Shown here: in pieces, positions 23,952 through 35,000 of the stretch
How the letters are laid out: each line of letters opens with the position of its first letter
Numbering within the stretch: the first letter of the stretch is position 1
Assembly (NCBI GenBank): GCA_023014365.1
Contig: JAEBUN010000021.1
Span: 310,001-374,000 of the forward strand
Direction: 5' to 3'
From: Lepiota brunneoincarnata
Taxonomy: Eukaryota > Basidiomycota > Agaricomycetes > Agaricales > Agaricaceae
DNA length: 64,000 bases
Made by a program: the position numbers and the translations under genes
Notes under the pieces: generated by a model
Seen by the model: the letters and a program-made list of their open reading frames with translations, nothing else
What the model was told of the DNA's origin: nothing
The model's database searches: none

Positions 23952-25271
23952 ATGCCAACAACCCTTCCGCCCAGTCACCGCGTCGTCAAGTGGGTCAAGG
24001 ATGATTTCGGAAACTCTGAACCATTGTGGTCTTCCGAGCCATCGATACCTCTCCTTGAAACCCTTGCTCGCAAACATCTCGCCATTGCCGCCGAGGCATC
24101 CTGTGTAGTTTCATTCTTCGCTCAGGGAGCATTCAACAAGCTCTACACTGTCGATGCACCTGGCCATACATACCTCATCCGTGTTGCACTTCCGGTTGAA
24201 CCTCGATTAAAAACGCTTAGCGAAGTTGCAACAATCGACTTTGTCCGCACACACGCTACAGAGCTCGTCCCGCGTGTGTTGGCATACGATGCAGATGTGG
24301 TTGTGACGGAGGAAGGTGGGCTAGGCTTTGAGTGGATGATAATGGAGAAGATACCTGGCGACGTGTTGGAGAATCGGTGGGACGACATGGATTGGGAGTC
24401 AAAGGTTGTGCTTGTCAAGACTCTCGCGGGTGTGCTCGCGAAATTGTATGATAATCCACTTTCCGGTATTGGGAACCTCTATCCTCCCTCCGACTCTGCA
24501 AACACCATCGGCCGAATTGTCTCCATGATGTTTTTCTGGGACGATCATCTTGATCAGGATGTTCCACGGGGTCCTTTCCGGTCATCTCATGACTGGCTAG
24601 CGGCTCATCTCATGTTCATCATCAACGACAGCACCGCCATCCTAAATCGGACCACTACCAAGGACGATGATGCAGAGGATGATGAAGACGAGGAAGACGA
24701 ACGTGAAGAAGCGGAGGAGACACAAGCGGTCGCAGAACGACTTATTAGCCTTCTTCCACGCGTCTTCCCTCCCTCGTCCCCCGATGACGGTCCTTCGGTC
24801 ATCCATCACGACGATATATCATTTCACAATTTGCTGGTGGACCATTCTGGGCGATTGGCAGGCATTCTTGACTGGGAGTGTGTCCCAGCGTTGCCTCGTT
24901 GGCGCGCATGTACACTTCCTTCGTTTCTCCAGGGACGCTCTCGCACCGAACAGCCTCAAATAGAGGGCTATTCCAAAGCCGAAAATGGTAAACCGGACAC
25001 GGCGTACTTTGAACACTTGCGTCAGTGGGAGAAGACGCAGCTTCGACAGGTGTTTGTGAGTGAGATGCGGCAGCTCCGGCCGGAGTGGGTGCATACGTAC
25101 CGCGCGAGCAGGTTGAAGAATGATTTTTATACTGCTGTGTTGCTATGCAACGACTTCAGGAGGGGTTGGGTACGTGATTGGCTGGATAGGGTGGAAGTGA
25201 TGGATGATCAGGAGTTGAGAGGAGAGTCGGGGGAGGGATATAAATCACTCGAGGATGATTTGATGAAGTGA
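23952..25271 (+). CDS. APH-fold phosphotransferase family protein (intact copy)
   Basis: Single-exon 439-aa protein with the kinase-like aminoglycoside/choline phosphotransferase fold (APH, PF01636 type). Visible motifs: an N-lobe with SFFAQGAFNKLYTV, then YLIRVALP (the R-V-A-L-P strand that usually bears the ATP-contacting Lys/Arg), EWMIMEKIPG hinge, catalytic loop VIHHDDISFHNLLVD (H-x-D-x4-N type), and metal-binding GILDWECV. A strongly acidic insert (residues about 237-257, DDDAEDDEDEEDEREEAEE) sits before the catalytic loop. The first ATG is 23952; a longer frame has no ATG. Substrate unknown; fungal members are rarely characterised. It converges on F-box B copy B2. Three damaged relatives lie at 28735-29150, 52329-52800 and 56270-57170. 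Confidence 0.8.
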   Translation: MPTTLPPSHRVVKWVKDDFGNSEPLWSSEPSIPLLETLARKHLAIAAEASCVVSFFAQGAFNKLYTVDAPGHTYLIRVALPVEPRLKTLSEVATIDFVRTHATELVPRVLAYDADVVVTEEGGLGFEWMIMEKIPGDVLENRWDDMDWESKVVLVKTLAGVLAKLYDNPLSGIGNLYPPSDSANTIGRIVSMMFFWDDHLDQDVPRGPFRSSHDWLAAHLMFIINDSTAILNRTTTKDDDAEDDEDEEDEREEAEETQAVAERLISLLPRVFPPSSPDDGPSVIHHDDISFHNLLVDHSGRLAGILDWECVPALPRWRACTLPSFLQGRSRTEQPQIEGYSKAENGKPDTAYFEHLRQWEKTQLRQVFVSEMRQLRPEWVHTYRASRLKNDFYTAVLLCNDFRRGWVRDWLDRVEVMDDQELRGESGEGYKSLEDDLMK

Positions 25272-26123
25272 AGGATGGAATAAAAGAGAGTTCTTCGCAG
25301 CTTTTTCCGTTCGAGCGCGAATGCCGTTCTGACGATCATCTATCAATTCAGGCCTATGCCATGGTACCGCGTCTAATGAGATTAAGTCGGAAGAAACGGC
25401 GGTCGAGCACGAAGAGAAAGTACATGGTCTGACTAGGGCGTTATGGTGATTGAAAGTATAACTACTGTTATGATGTTACTCGGATAGATTGAGCTGAGAG
25501 AGGTGCTGACGTTTGTTGGGACTATCACCCCCTCTGGTGTGGTTGCAAAAATCTCCGAGCGAGGCTTATCTGTCTCATCGGATATCATGGCCACGTATCT
25601 GTCCCATTTCGCTTGGTTTGTTGTCGTTTCTCTAAAGGTATATAGCTCCGTTAAAATACTTTGAAATTCGTTGTCGTCACCAGATCAAAAGGATGTCTGG
25701 TTTACATTGGCCCCCTAGACAACAATTCCCGGTTCTCTCCAAATATATGCTACGGCGAAGTTGCTGACACTGACATAACATGTCGTTGACATGACTATCT
25801 AGTATCGGGTATCTTTACATTGTTGAATATCCGTAACCCCTCCGAGTACATTAGCTGCCACTTTATTCAGTCGTTGACTTCGTTGCTATGAGACACGGGT
25901 GTAAACTGCGGTAAAATGAAGCACACACGACAGAAACGTGGAGAAGAGAAGGAGCTTTTTTGATAAATCTCCACCACCAGTCATGAAGGGCAAAAATATC
26001 ACAGTTATTTCAAAGCATTGACTATTGACAAACACAGGTCCGCTCAATTTCCGCTCTCCGCTCCTATCTCGACTTATTCTGCCCCAACACCCATGTGCGC
26101 GGGGGTTGCGGCTCGACCAGAAT
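25272..26123. repeat. Convergent spacer of unit B (APH / F-box B), copy 1
   Basis: About 25290-25830 is present in inverted orientation at 55690-56260 and partly at 51990-52320, always between a family B gene and an APH copy. On the minus strand it contains an open frame (starting near 25625 with AKWDRYVAMISDETDKP) that is conserved in the two other copies but carries one TAG here. No independent gene is claimed. Confidence 0.55.
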
Positions 26124-27680
26124 TCACACCCGACCAAAGACAGAGGTGGAAACCTTATATTCGAGTTGTTTGATGATTTTCTGTGAACCGAGAGTCCCAT
26201 CATCCTCCGTGGAGTAGCATCTAGTGGCTGTAAGTCTTGGGAACAGGGCAACCAGATTTTGGGCAAGCATGGTCATCTCTGTTGCTATGAGAGAGCCTTT
26301 ACGATGGTGGGTATGGAAAATTTCTAGTCTGCTCTTCGACAAGAAACCAGTAGCAGGCAGTGGACAAAGAAGGAACGTGAAGTCCAAGTGAAGGCTGAGA
26401 CTACATAAATAAGGTAGTTGGGATAGTGGAACCAAAATTGAAGCACCAAAGGGCACTTGGTAACGGGCGCCGATCGACAATGTGCAGAGATTTGGTGGTA
26501 GCATCTTCAACATTACCATCAGATCATCCGTGGTCAATTGCTGAGATATAAATGTTAACCGAAGCTCTGTCAATTGCTTTAATAAGATCGGCAGGAGGTC
26601 TTGCAGTAACAGTGGGTGATTATAATGCGAGGTTAGAACGACAGAGTGGAGATAGGGGAAGCTCGAAGCGGCTCGTTTGCATATGTGTTCCCAGAATAGA
26701 TTACCATGTTCAGAAACCTCTAACGAGAGAGTGTGGAGAGAGGACGATGTCAGCTGATTTAGCAAGAAGTCTTGCAATGCGTCAGCATCTCCTTCGAGGT
26801 GGAGGCTTTCCAGAGTGGAGTCGTGTACTGGGGACGTCCCACGATCCAGTGAATCCTCGAGAAGAATCCGAAGGGTAGTCAGAGAAGTGAATTGTTTCAG
26901 GATCTGAGAAAGGGGGAACCAGTTCTCCTGTTGTACGATGTCGCCCTCGTAATAAACGGACAAATTCTTCAAGTCCTTGAAAGTCTTCAATGCGAGGAGG
27001 AGATCTGGCGAGAAATACGCAGCGCAGTCGATCCTCTTCAGCCCACACCCGTGGGATTTGAGTAATCTGAATAACATCTGCACTACGCCAGTGTCGGAGA
27101 ATCTGCCTATCACGAGGCTCGTTATTGCAAGGGAAAAGATCGGGATTAGATGGATAACGGTGTGCAAACCCAAATGCACCTCCTCGAAGTTCAGCTCGAG
27201 CCTCCGCAAATTCGGAAGGAGAAATCCGTTACGCCCAAAACACGTTGCAAGAACCAGCTATGTTTCGTCACTGATGCAGAAAGTTTTTACCCGACCCAGA
27301 TATTCTTGTGCGCGAGAATGTACTGCTCCGTCTTCGATCGGTCTTTCCAAAATCTATGGGTGTATGCTTGCAATCAGCTACGAGAACACCAAGAAAACAA
27401 GAGCACTCACCCAAAACTCCCCAAAATCCATATTCACCTCAATGCTGAAATATGCGTCCTCCAGCGAGGATGCGAAGGAATTGATGACCTCAGCCACAGG
27501 TTCCAACGAGTCCATCCTCATCCAAAGCACGTCAAGTGCAATGGACGTCAGTGACGGAGAAAGGAGCGCTATATTCAGGATGTCTATCCTTTTCGCGCGC
27601 ATTTCGCTTCTGGAATCGTTGGCGGTGTCGTACCGAAAATACCATAGCACTTCATGCCAAATATCGACAGTCAGGGGCAT
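26124..27680 (-). pseudogene. F-box/LRR-like family B copy B2, nonsense mutation
   Basis: Exon 1 (27680-27411, or from an upstream in-frame ATG at 27737) encodes MPLTVDIWHEVLWYFRYD, an F-box-like helix, then LNIALLSPSLTSIALDVLWM. A ~57-nt intron (GTGAGT...CATAG) precedes exon 2 beginning LERPIEDGAVHSRAQEYLGR. After CISDET the codon is TAG (27258-27260, minus strand), at a deletion that removes the residues equivalent to AEMYLWPI in other copies. The rest of exon 2 (27209-26124, 361 codons) is open, with many LRR-like repeats (LRRLELNF, LKRIDCAAYF, LKNLSVYYEG). It faces the intact APH gene. Confidence 0.75.
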
Positions 27681-27737
27681 TGTGGCGAACGCCGTTGGAA
27701 TGGCAGAGGTACCCCTAGTTCGTTCCGGATGATGCAT

Positions 27738-28099
27738 GAATTGTTGTGAGGTAGATTTTCGTGAGCAAGGCACAATTATCACGTCCTATTGGGGGAGAAG
27801 GAGTGTAACTTAGCCTGGGAATCAAGTGCAAAGAAACGAGCGCCTGACTACACGTGCTCTTTTAATTGGTAAATACGTAGATAGCGTCACCTCCACTCCG
27901 GCTGAAGCATCAGGAGTGTGATTCGAGAACAAAAAAATCACCTACGATTCTGCATTTGCTGCTCGCAGTTTACACCCCAGTAGGATGATTTTTGCCGTCC
28001 GTGGGTTCTTTCAACATGGAAATATCTTCCCGATGCGGACTGCTACCATGCCCCGCGTACTAAACTGTTGATTTAAAAATACAATAAATTTAAATAAAT
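27738..28099. other. Upstream region of F-box B copy B2
   Basis: The ~200 bases upstream of B2 (27740-27930) match, in inverted orientation, the upstream regions of B6 (49870-50100) and B7 (53640-53875), so this is the presumed family B promoter. 28070-28120 is an AT-rich stretch of AAATAAATA-like repeats. No gene. Confidence 0.45.
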
Positions 28100-28700
28100 A
28101 AATATATAAATATATATATCTTCCCGACATAAACTACGCCGTAGGAAATGGCATCCTCTACATGTACATACACTCCCGCTATATAAAATGATATAACAGC
28201 GTCCTCAAGTTGATCAGACAATGATTGGAAGGCCCCATCGTCACTCCACTGAAACTTAAGGGGCAGACTGATGAGCCAAGTAAGGTGCAGAGGGAACGTG
28301 GTGTCCCTGCTTCGTGGTCGCCCAAGTGGGGTATTGGCCCTTGGGCACCCGCACAACTGTGTTATTCATTTATGCGATAACGTAGTTCTTTTTTTTTTTT
28401 TTTTTTTTGGGGGGGGGGGGGGGGAGGATTCAACGAGGCTCGAGCCTCGGAGACTAGCTATATGCAATACTTTTGTCCTGCAATGGCCCAGCGCGAATTA
28501 GCCCACCCATCATACGAGCGAGACCCATTTTAAGAGTCAATTGTGGAGAATGCTATCGCAAGCATCTCCAATCCCCCAAAAGTTCGCAGTGTTCCTGAAT
28601 GCAGGCGTTGCATCGGAGATGCGGCGAATTCATTTGGGGGTGAGAGTAAAAGTGAGGCTATGCGACACATGGTCAATACATGTCATACTAAGTAATGGAC
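28100..28700 (-). repeat. Dispersed repeat R1, inverted copy with T20-G16 tract
   Basis: The reverse complement of 28100-28370 matches 41095-41370, 49560-49860 and 53035-53300. Its continuation at 28440-28700 matches the reverse complement of 40780-41040. Between them lies a run of 20 T (28389-28408) followed by 16 G (28409-28424). No transposase or terminal inverted repeats are visible. It sits upstream of F-box B2, as the other copies sit upstream of B3, B6 and B7. Confidence 0.6.
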
Positions 28701-28734
28701 GAGGCATATATGTACCGGTTATATTACTCTCGGC

Positions 28735-29150
28735 AGGTCAACCCAATCTCTTGCAGGCGTGCTTGTGAGACTGTATGGTCATCATGATCCCCTGTCTGGT
28801 ATCGGAAACCTCTATCCTTCCTCTGAATATCCCAATAACGTCAGTTGTCTCTGTAACCTTCCTCTATTTTGACCAGTATGTAGTTCCCCGGGGACCTTTC
28901 CGCTCGAACTCATGATTGGCTGGGGGCACATCTCGGGCTCATCACCAATGACAGCACCGCCACTCTCAATCGGATTACCACTGTCAAGGACACCGACGCA
29001 GAGGGCGAACAAAACGAAGACGAACACGAGGAGGGCGGAGGAGACACAGGTGCTCCCAGAATGACTCGTCCAACTTCTTCCACGTGTCTCCCTTTGCCCG
29101 TCTTCCAATCACGGCCCTTCGGAAGCTATGATCATCCACCTAGGACAGTA
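28735..29150 (+). pseudogene. Internal fragment of the APH phosphotransferase gene
   Basis: Translated in shifting frames it matches the middle of the intact APH protein, from LAGVLAKLYD (DPLSGIGNLYP is preserved) through the W-D-D-H...P-R-G-P-F-R segment to the acidic insert and AEETQ. It stops before the catalytic loop. Several frameshifts and stops are present. It has neither N- nor C-terminal part, so it is a relic of a duplicated unit. Confidence 0.7.
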
Positions 29151-29521
29151 GACTAGTCATCATAACCAAAATCATCTCTAGTAGCCCAAAGAAATGTTGA
29201 GGTCACTTGTCATCATTCCTCCCAACATTCTTAGGAGTTCTGTGGAATAATCTTGTCCTGCTAGCAAGCGAAACTCACGAGGTCAATACTTCCAATTTTT
29301 ACCCAAACACGGGGCACACCCAAGAGTCCCTTTAGGCCTGTGATGTTTCGTTCGAATACCTACGGCACAAAATGACCAGAGCTCGCACGCCTCGGGGCGG
29401 AACGAAGAATCCGTCCCGGGTTACCTCGGACACAGGGTCTAGAACTCAAGCACCGGCACTCGGTAACAACAAATATATAACCATACAATGCGATTTATGC
29501 ACAAAACACCACGCAAACGCG
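29151..29521. other. Intergenic, 3-prime side of the GH92 gene
   Basis: No gene recognised. Contains the presumed 3-prime UTR of the minus-strand GH92 gene. Confidence 0.4.
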
Positions 29522-32500
29522 TCAGTTGTACCCACCAGTCGAAATCGACGGAGGCAATGCGTCCCTCCCATTCCCACAAGTAACATTAATATCATCCGTA
29601 AGAGTGAGCTCAACCACCGAACCCTGCTTGAATACGTCCCAATCCAGATAACAATTCGACTTGTACTCCCTTCCATCAACCGTTACCCGCTAATTCAAGT
29701 CGTTTCAGCGCTCCGATACCAATACCTCGCCCACCTCCGCCCAAATAGGCAGCAAGTACGTACCTGAACAAACACACGTCCTCCCTTACCATTCTCCGGG
29801 TTTCCCCTAAAGTTGTTTGCCCTGATCACAGTCGTAGTATTGAACATCGGGTTGAAGAACGAGATTTGTCGGAAGAAGGGCGAAGACAGGAGGAATTGCT
29901 CGGTAGCGGGCAGAGGATACAACCCCGCAAGGTAAAACGCAGCGTAGCTTCCCATGGCACCTAATACCGAGCAAGTCACGGTTATTGTAAGTCGTGGAAG
30001 GTTGACTGATACCTACCGGAATCTACAGTTATCAACAAGTCATCAGGGATGAACAAAACGCAGAATGATAAATCAAGCTCACCATCGTTCCCAGGAAGAC
30101 CGTTGACAGAGGTGTTGAAAAACTCGGCAATCACCTGTCTAGACCGTTGCGTGCTGAGCCCAGGGCGGTTAGCATAATGGTACATGAACGGCATCTGCTG
30201 AGAAGGTTCGTCCGTGGCTTCAAAGTATTCCTATAACCGCGAATCACTTTTTTCAACATTTTCTTCGAGAAGCTAGATCGGAGAAACATTCACCTGCTGG
30301 AATATGAAATCAAGTCGATGAATGAAGCTCCTTGCTCCTCCCTGGAGTTCGATTAACTTGGCAGTATCTTGCGGTACATACTAAACAGATGAATGAGAAG
30401 GGTTGCATCACATAAAGTTGGAAGAAAACATACTTGAGAATACTAAAGCACCGAACGATTTTTGTCAGAGTAAAACAAGCAAAACACTGCGTGGCCCTCA
30501 CAATAATCGGTGACCCTAACACACCCAGTCAGCAACACACCTCCTCGATTTCACAAAACAACATACCCACCTTCATAGAACCCATCCCTGTTTGCAGCGT
30601 TCAGGAAACACGTGGCCTGTGCCGGGTCATGAATACTGCAATGGCGTGGATCAGTGAAGTTGAAGGTGCCATTCGCGAACCGTGGCTATTAGATGTGCGT
30701 GCATCAACACAAATTACCGAATTAGTCTTAAAGGAGAAAGAGATTCACCTGCATCATGCCTTTAATTTCTGGGTTCCCTGGAACGCTGACGTTGGGGTTC
30801 CAAACATTGTTAAAGTTCCCTGCCCTGTCGAGGTACTGGGTAAAACAGATTCAACTGAATGTGTTCCCGCGGACCAATCCAGTTTACCAACCTTCCTTTG
30901 ATCTTCGGTCTTCCCGAGTGCTTTCGCAACTTGTGCAACAGCGAAGTCGTTGAAAGCGTGCTAGAGAAAGATGAATTGTCAAGACCAACGACGGAAAAGA
31001 CCGGGGACATACTTCCAAAGTACGAGAGACTTGTTTAGTGTTCGCCCCGCCAGCACTGAACATATCGTGTGGAATATACCCTGCGTTCATCATGGTTAAT
31101 GTCCCGATGATGTCAATTGTATCATGACGCCCAGCCTCACCGAGCTGCTTCCAAATTCCAGCCTGTCGACCCTGCAAGTTCCAATTCGGCGGCTCATTTT
31201 CAGCATCAGCTAACAAGGCATTATACAGATCATCCGGCGATACATTCAATGCAGCAGCCTGTTCATGGAACCTAAAGCCTAATCAGATACGAATGTTGAC
31301 ATGGAAAGGGTAGCAATTATGCGCACTTGACGAAGAACTCGCCGAGAATGGGGTCGGCATCTGCAGGTCAAATTTCAATCTTATCCCGGCCTGTTGATCC
31401 CGCATATACACGACTTACTGCTACCGCCCTGAATAAAGTGCATTGCCGTTGCCCCACGACATTCGGGGAGCCAGCCTATCGCACGGGAGAGATAAGCGTC
31501 TATATATATGCGTGTTGTCTGACATTTTACGGACCTTCGTGTTTCTGGATGTCGATCATACCCCGGACTATCCGTGCGAAATTCTGTGGATCATGAAGAG
31601 ACATGAGGGGGTAGAGGGTGCGATAGGTATCCCACTGCGCTAAAAGTGAGTGACCTTGAACGGATTACGTGTAGACGGTGACGAACATTGCAGTAGAATG
31701 AATCGTAATAAGGTTCGGTAGAGTTCCATTTCGGATTTTCTCCTGTATCTGATGCATTCATTAGATCGACCTGTCTGTAAGTATGGTTAAATGAGCTTAC
31801 AATCTGCAGGGGAGATATGGGTACGGTAGAACTAAAAAAAAAAAACTACCATGAGTCACAATGATGCTGCAATAGTCCATCAAAGCGCACCGAAGAATAA
31901 AAGAGTTCAACAGTTTCCCTAGGAACACCCGTCGTATCAACCTGCACACGACCCAAGAGTTCATTCCACTGAGCCCTCGCCTCTCCATGAACTCTTTCAA
32001 AGTCAAAATCCGGAATCTCTTGCTCCGCATTGGCACACGCTTGTTCGCTAGAAATCAAGGACACGCCAACACGTGCGAGGATCGTGGTTCGGCCTCTCGG
32101 CGCGGGTGGAAAAGTGAATAAAGCACCCAGTTCATCTCTGAATCCTGAGAAAGATCAAAAGATGTGAATGAAATGGAACAAAGTCCCACCCGAACAAGGC
32201 ACGCCGCGTCGGTTATTACTCACCGAAGTACACCTGCAAGATATTAGTTGTTCCTTGGACAGGGAAGTCGGCAAGCCAAACGCCGTACTCGGTTGGCTTG
32301 CCGAGATCAAATCCTTCACCCTTGAAGGTTACACAAGTAAACGCGCTGTACCGCCCTGACAAAATCATGCAAATCAGTCCGGAACCGATTCCAAGAAACA
32401 CCAACCTACCGGGGCCAAACGAAGCTGCGAAGGAAGCCCCACCCACGACCCTAGCCGTATCCGGATCAAGGGTCATGACGGGGTCGGTGCTACTTCTCTG

Positions 32501-33401
32501 CCCATCGTTTGTGATATCAACAGCGATCCTAGGATGTGCCGTTCCGGGAGGGAATGTATATCGATGTAATGCTGTTCGACGCGTCGCGGTCAATTCGACT
32601 CGAATGGAATTGGACTGTGATCCTGGTCAGAGTTTGCGTGAGATCCCAGCTGCACGAGCACATACTAGGTTAGTCGAAAAATAACCCGGTGAGGCGAAAT
32701 CATCGGGTGAACCTAGAGACTCATATAAGTACCCCTTCCAGATAGATATCCCCAGACTCACCATCTGGTAAAATTTTGCGAAGAATCTTTCGGCCGTTTA
32801 GAGAAGTAGGACACTTGTCGAAAGAGGAGCAATTGGCAAAAGGCCACAACTTAAAGTTTGACAAAGGGACGGCCTATTGAATCGTCAGAGCTGGTGGGGA
32901 ACCCAATGAGGTGGATGAAAGGTGCTTACACCCCCCGTCCCACTGTCGTGTAACTGAGAGAAACCAGTGGCGTTGGATTTTGGGTCCCCATCATACCCAG
33001 CGTGCTATATGACAAGTCAGAGAAAGGTTTGGATCCACATCCAAAGAACATACATTTCCTGGTGCATCCGTATCCATTCCTGCCTTGACCATTCCATGGG
33101 GCAATGTAGCGCCTATACAAAGAAGAATGAGAGCGGCACTCAAGCTCCGGGCGCGGGACGCTCACCCGGAAAAACATGACCACCATTGGTCGTCCCGATG
33201 AAGGGTATTACAAAACTGGCAGGGTCGGTGATGGGGGTAATGGAACCACTCGGAGGTTGTGCGCTGGCCACAGTGCTGAAAAAATCAATCCAATTATGAA
33301 CGGGAGAATCGGGAGCGAAAGCGGTACCTTGAACTCTGGGCAGTTACCGCCCAAGGCCCGATGGCGGATACGAGGAACAGTACTCGCTTCATGTTTCCCA
33401 T
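29522..33401 (-). CDS. GH92-family alpha-mannosidase, secreted, 26 exons
   Basis: A complete minus-strand gene. Splicing 26 short exons gives about 816 aa with family landmarks in order: signal peptide (KRVLFLVSAIGPWAVTAQSS), FIGTTNGGHVFPGATLPHGM, HAGYDGDPKSNATGFSQLHD, PGYFSTNLSNSIRVELTATR, KWNSTEPYYDSFYCNWDTYR, HEGWLPECRGATAMHFIQGG, AGGANTKQVSRTLEHAFNDF, GFYEGSPIIYSQYVPQD and GLPGNDDSGAMGSYAAFYLA, ending near LTLTDDINVTC. GH92 enzymes are calcium-dependent inverting exo-alpha-mannosidases that trim alpha-1,2 and related linkages from N-glycans or mannoproteins. The E of YEGS and the DD of GNDDSG fit the expected general acid and base. Exons of 14, 9 and 6 nt occur near the 3-prime end. Introns are 45-75 nt GT-AG. 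Start 33401 is used; ATG 33392 is also possible. No lesion seen. Confidence 0.9.
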
Positions 33402-33439
33402 AACGTGTGGTCTCGAAGGTGAGTGGCAGCCCGGGCGCT

Positions 33440-33451
33440 CCTTATATAAGG
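33440..33451 (-). promoter_or_regulatory. TATA box of the GH92 gene
   Basis: CCTTATATAAGG is a perfect 12-bp palindrome 39-50 bases upstream of the GH92 start codon on the minus strand. It is a plausible TATA element with a very short leader; being palindromic, the strand is assigned from context. Confidence 0.55.
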
Positions 33452-34429
33452 ATGGCGGGGTGATCAGGTGGGAGAGCGGGACCACGTTGGGCAGAAGAGC
33501 ATAGCCGATTTAACGCAGACTAGAAGCATAGTGTGTGTCGTACAAACGTCCAAGAAGTGGTCTCACCCACTTTAAAACTTGGGAACGCGTCCATAAGTAA
33601 CCGTGAGCACGTGGACGCGTTCAAAGAAACCCTGGGAAACAAACAAAAATAAACCGTCTTTTCCCGACTTTCGATGTGAAGCAGGGGGATCTTCAGTCCC
33701 TCGGTTATAGGTGCGACACACGGTGTGAGAATCGAACAGTGCATAGAAATGGGCATCGAGGTTGGTCGGCAAGACGGTCGGCACTCGTATGGAGTGGGAA
33801 GTCACACTAGCAAACACGATCACATGGCGCCTCCGGACGACATCTCGAGACGCGTACAAAGACTATTTCATATGATCATGTTAGAGGCGCACATGAATCA
33901 ACTGCGGTGCCGCGGTTACGCTTGCGTAATGATCCGAGTCCATATCCACCGGAAGACCACCATCAGCTTTGACTCCTTGATCAAATAGTAATATGAATGC
34001 CCTCCAAGGGAAATCAACGTGTTCTCGTCCACAGCATCTGACTCACTGATCAAAACAATTATCCAACAGAATCCGCCCCTGTCCACGAGGCATTCGGCCT
34101 ACGGAGGAAGGCAACACCTTAGATCGAAGAAGCAATGCCGCAAACGGATAAAAAAACCACAGCTTTCGTATTCAGGCGAAGAGTCAGAACATATATATGT
34201 GATTGGAATTCTCAAATGCGAGCCCATATCCCCGAACACTCATCCAGATAATAGATCCCTCATCTTGTACATCTGCTTCACCATGCATTATGCGCCTACT
34301 AGATCTGGTCTTTGGGTCAGCGGTACAATAAACCTTGACCACCGCAAGCACCTGAATATGTACCCTACCAACTCCCCAGCGTGAGCATCACCGTCATGAA
34401 TTGCCCCACCCGAAATCTCCATCAATCAT
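33452..34429. other. Intergenic, no gene recognised
   Basis: Upstream of the GH92 gene. Short open frames on both strands lack motifs or homology within the window. Confidence 0.4.
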
Positions 34430-35000
34430 GGTGTTCAGAATTGATCTGGGGCCTGTTCAAGGGGTGGACCACCCCGGCGCCCTCACCTCTACGGCAGATA
34501 TTGTCCAACCTGCACAAGATTTCAGTTGGCTTCTGAATCCCCATTTTGCAGTTGCGGGTATCAAGATCGTTGAAGCCCTCTTTCCTTCCAGAAAGATCTG
34601 CCTGCGACAAGGCTACGATTTGAAAATCAGAAGTGAGTCTTCGACTCACCTGTTCTGAAACAACACTTATATCCGAGTTCTTGACACAGCCAAGCACACA
34701 CCCGTCGAAAGCCAAAAAGGCTCGGACGGGTGCAGTGAATGCTTGGGATGCCTCGTTTTCGTTCTTCCCTACGTCCACGAGGGTGGAGACGTCGTACTCA
34801 GACAACGTGATACGATCGAACTCAGGGTTAACACTGGGATCCTGTTGAGTAATGCACCACACGGCTCTGCCGCTTTCTTTGCTTTTGTAGGTAGTGTTGA
34901 CCACCAATTTCTTCCGGTAACTAGTGGCTATTGTGTCTCGGTTACCTTTCATATCCACGAGGTCTGTTCTGATCTGTAATAGTCCTCTCCTACTCTTGGG
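34430..35000 (-). CDS. Hypothetical protein (partial model, no recognised family)
   Basis: The minus strand from about 34995 to 34665 reads openly as charged, soluble protein (DLVDMKGNRDTIATSYRKKL, then YKSKESGRAVWCITQQDPSV, LSEYDVSTLVDVGKNENEAS and FLAFDGCVLGCVKNSDISVV). A phase-0 GTGAGT...CGCAG intron joins it to ADLSGRKEGFNDLDTRNCKM. A candidate upstream exon (35040-35000, ending in INAFKEIKK) and a start further up near 35399 (MDNNLCYVPPVLMISS) can be joined by GT-AG introns, but those joins are weak. I recognise no domain. Codon-level continuity over 170 codons and the clean intron favour a real gene; full extent is uncertain. Confidence 0.35.

Noticed and set aside
30434..30901. Plus-strand 155-codon open frame inside the GH92 locus
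   Set aside because: Antisense to GH92 exons and introns that join into a complete family match.
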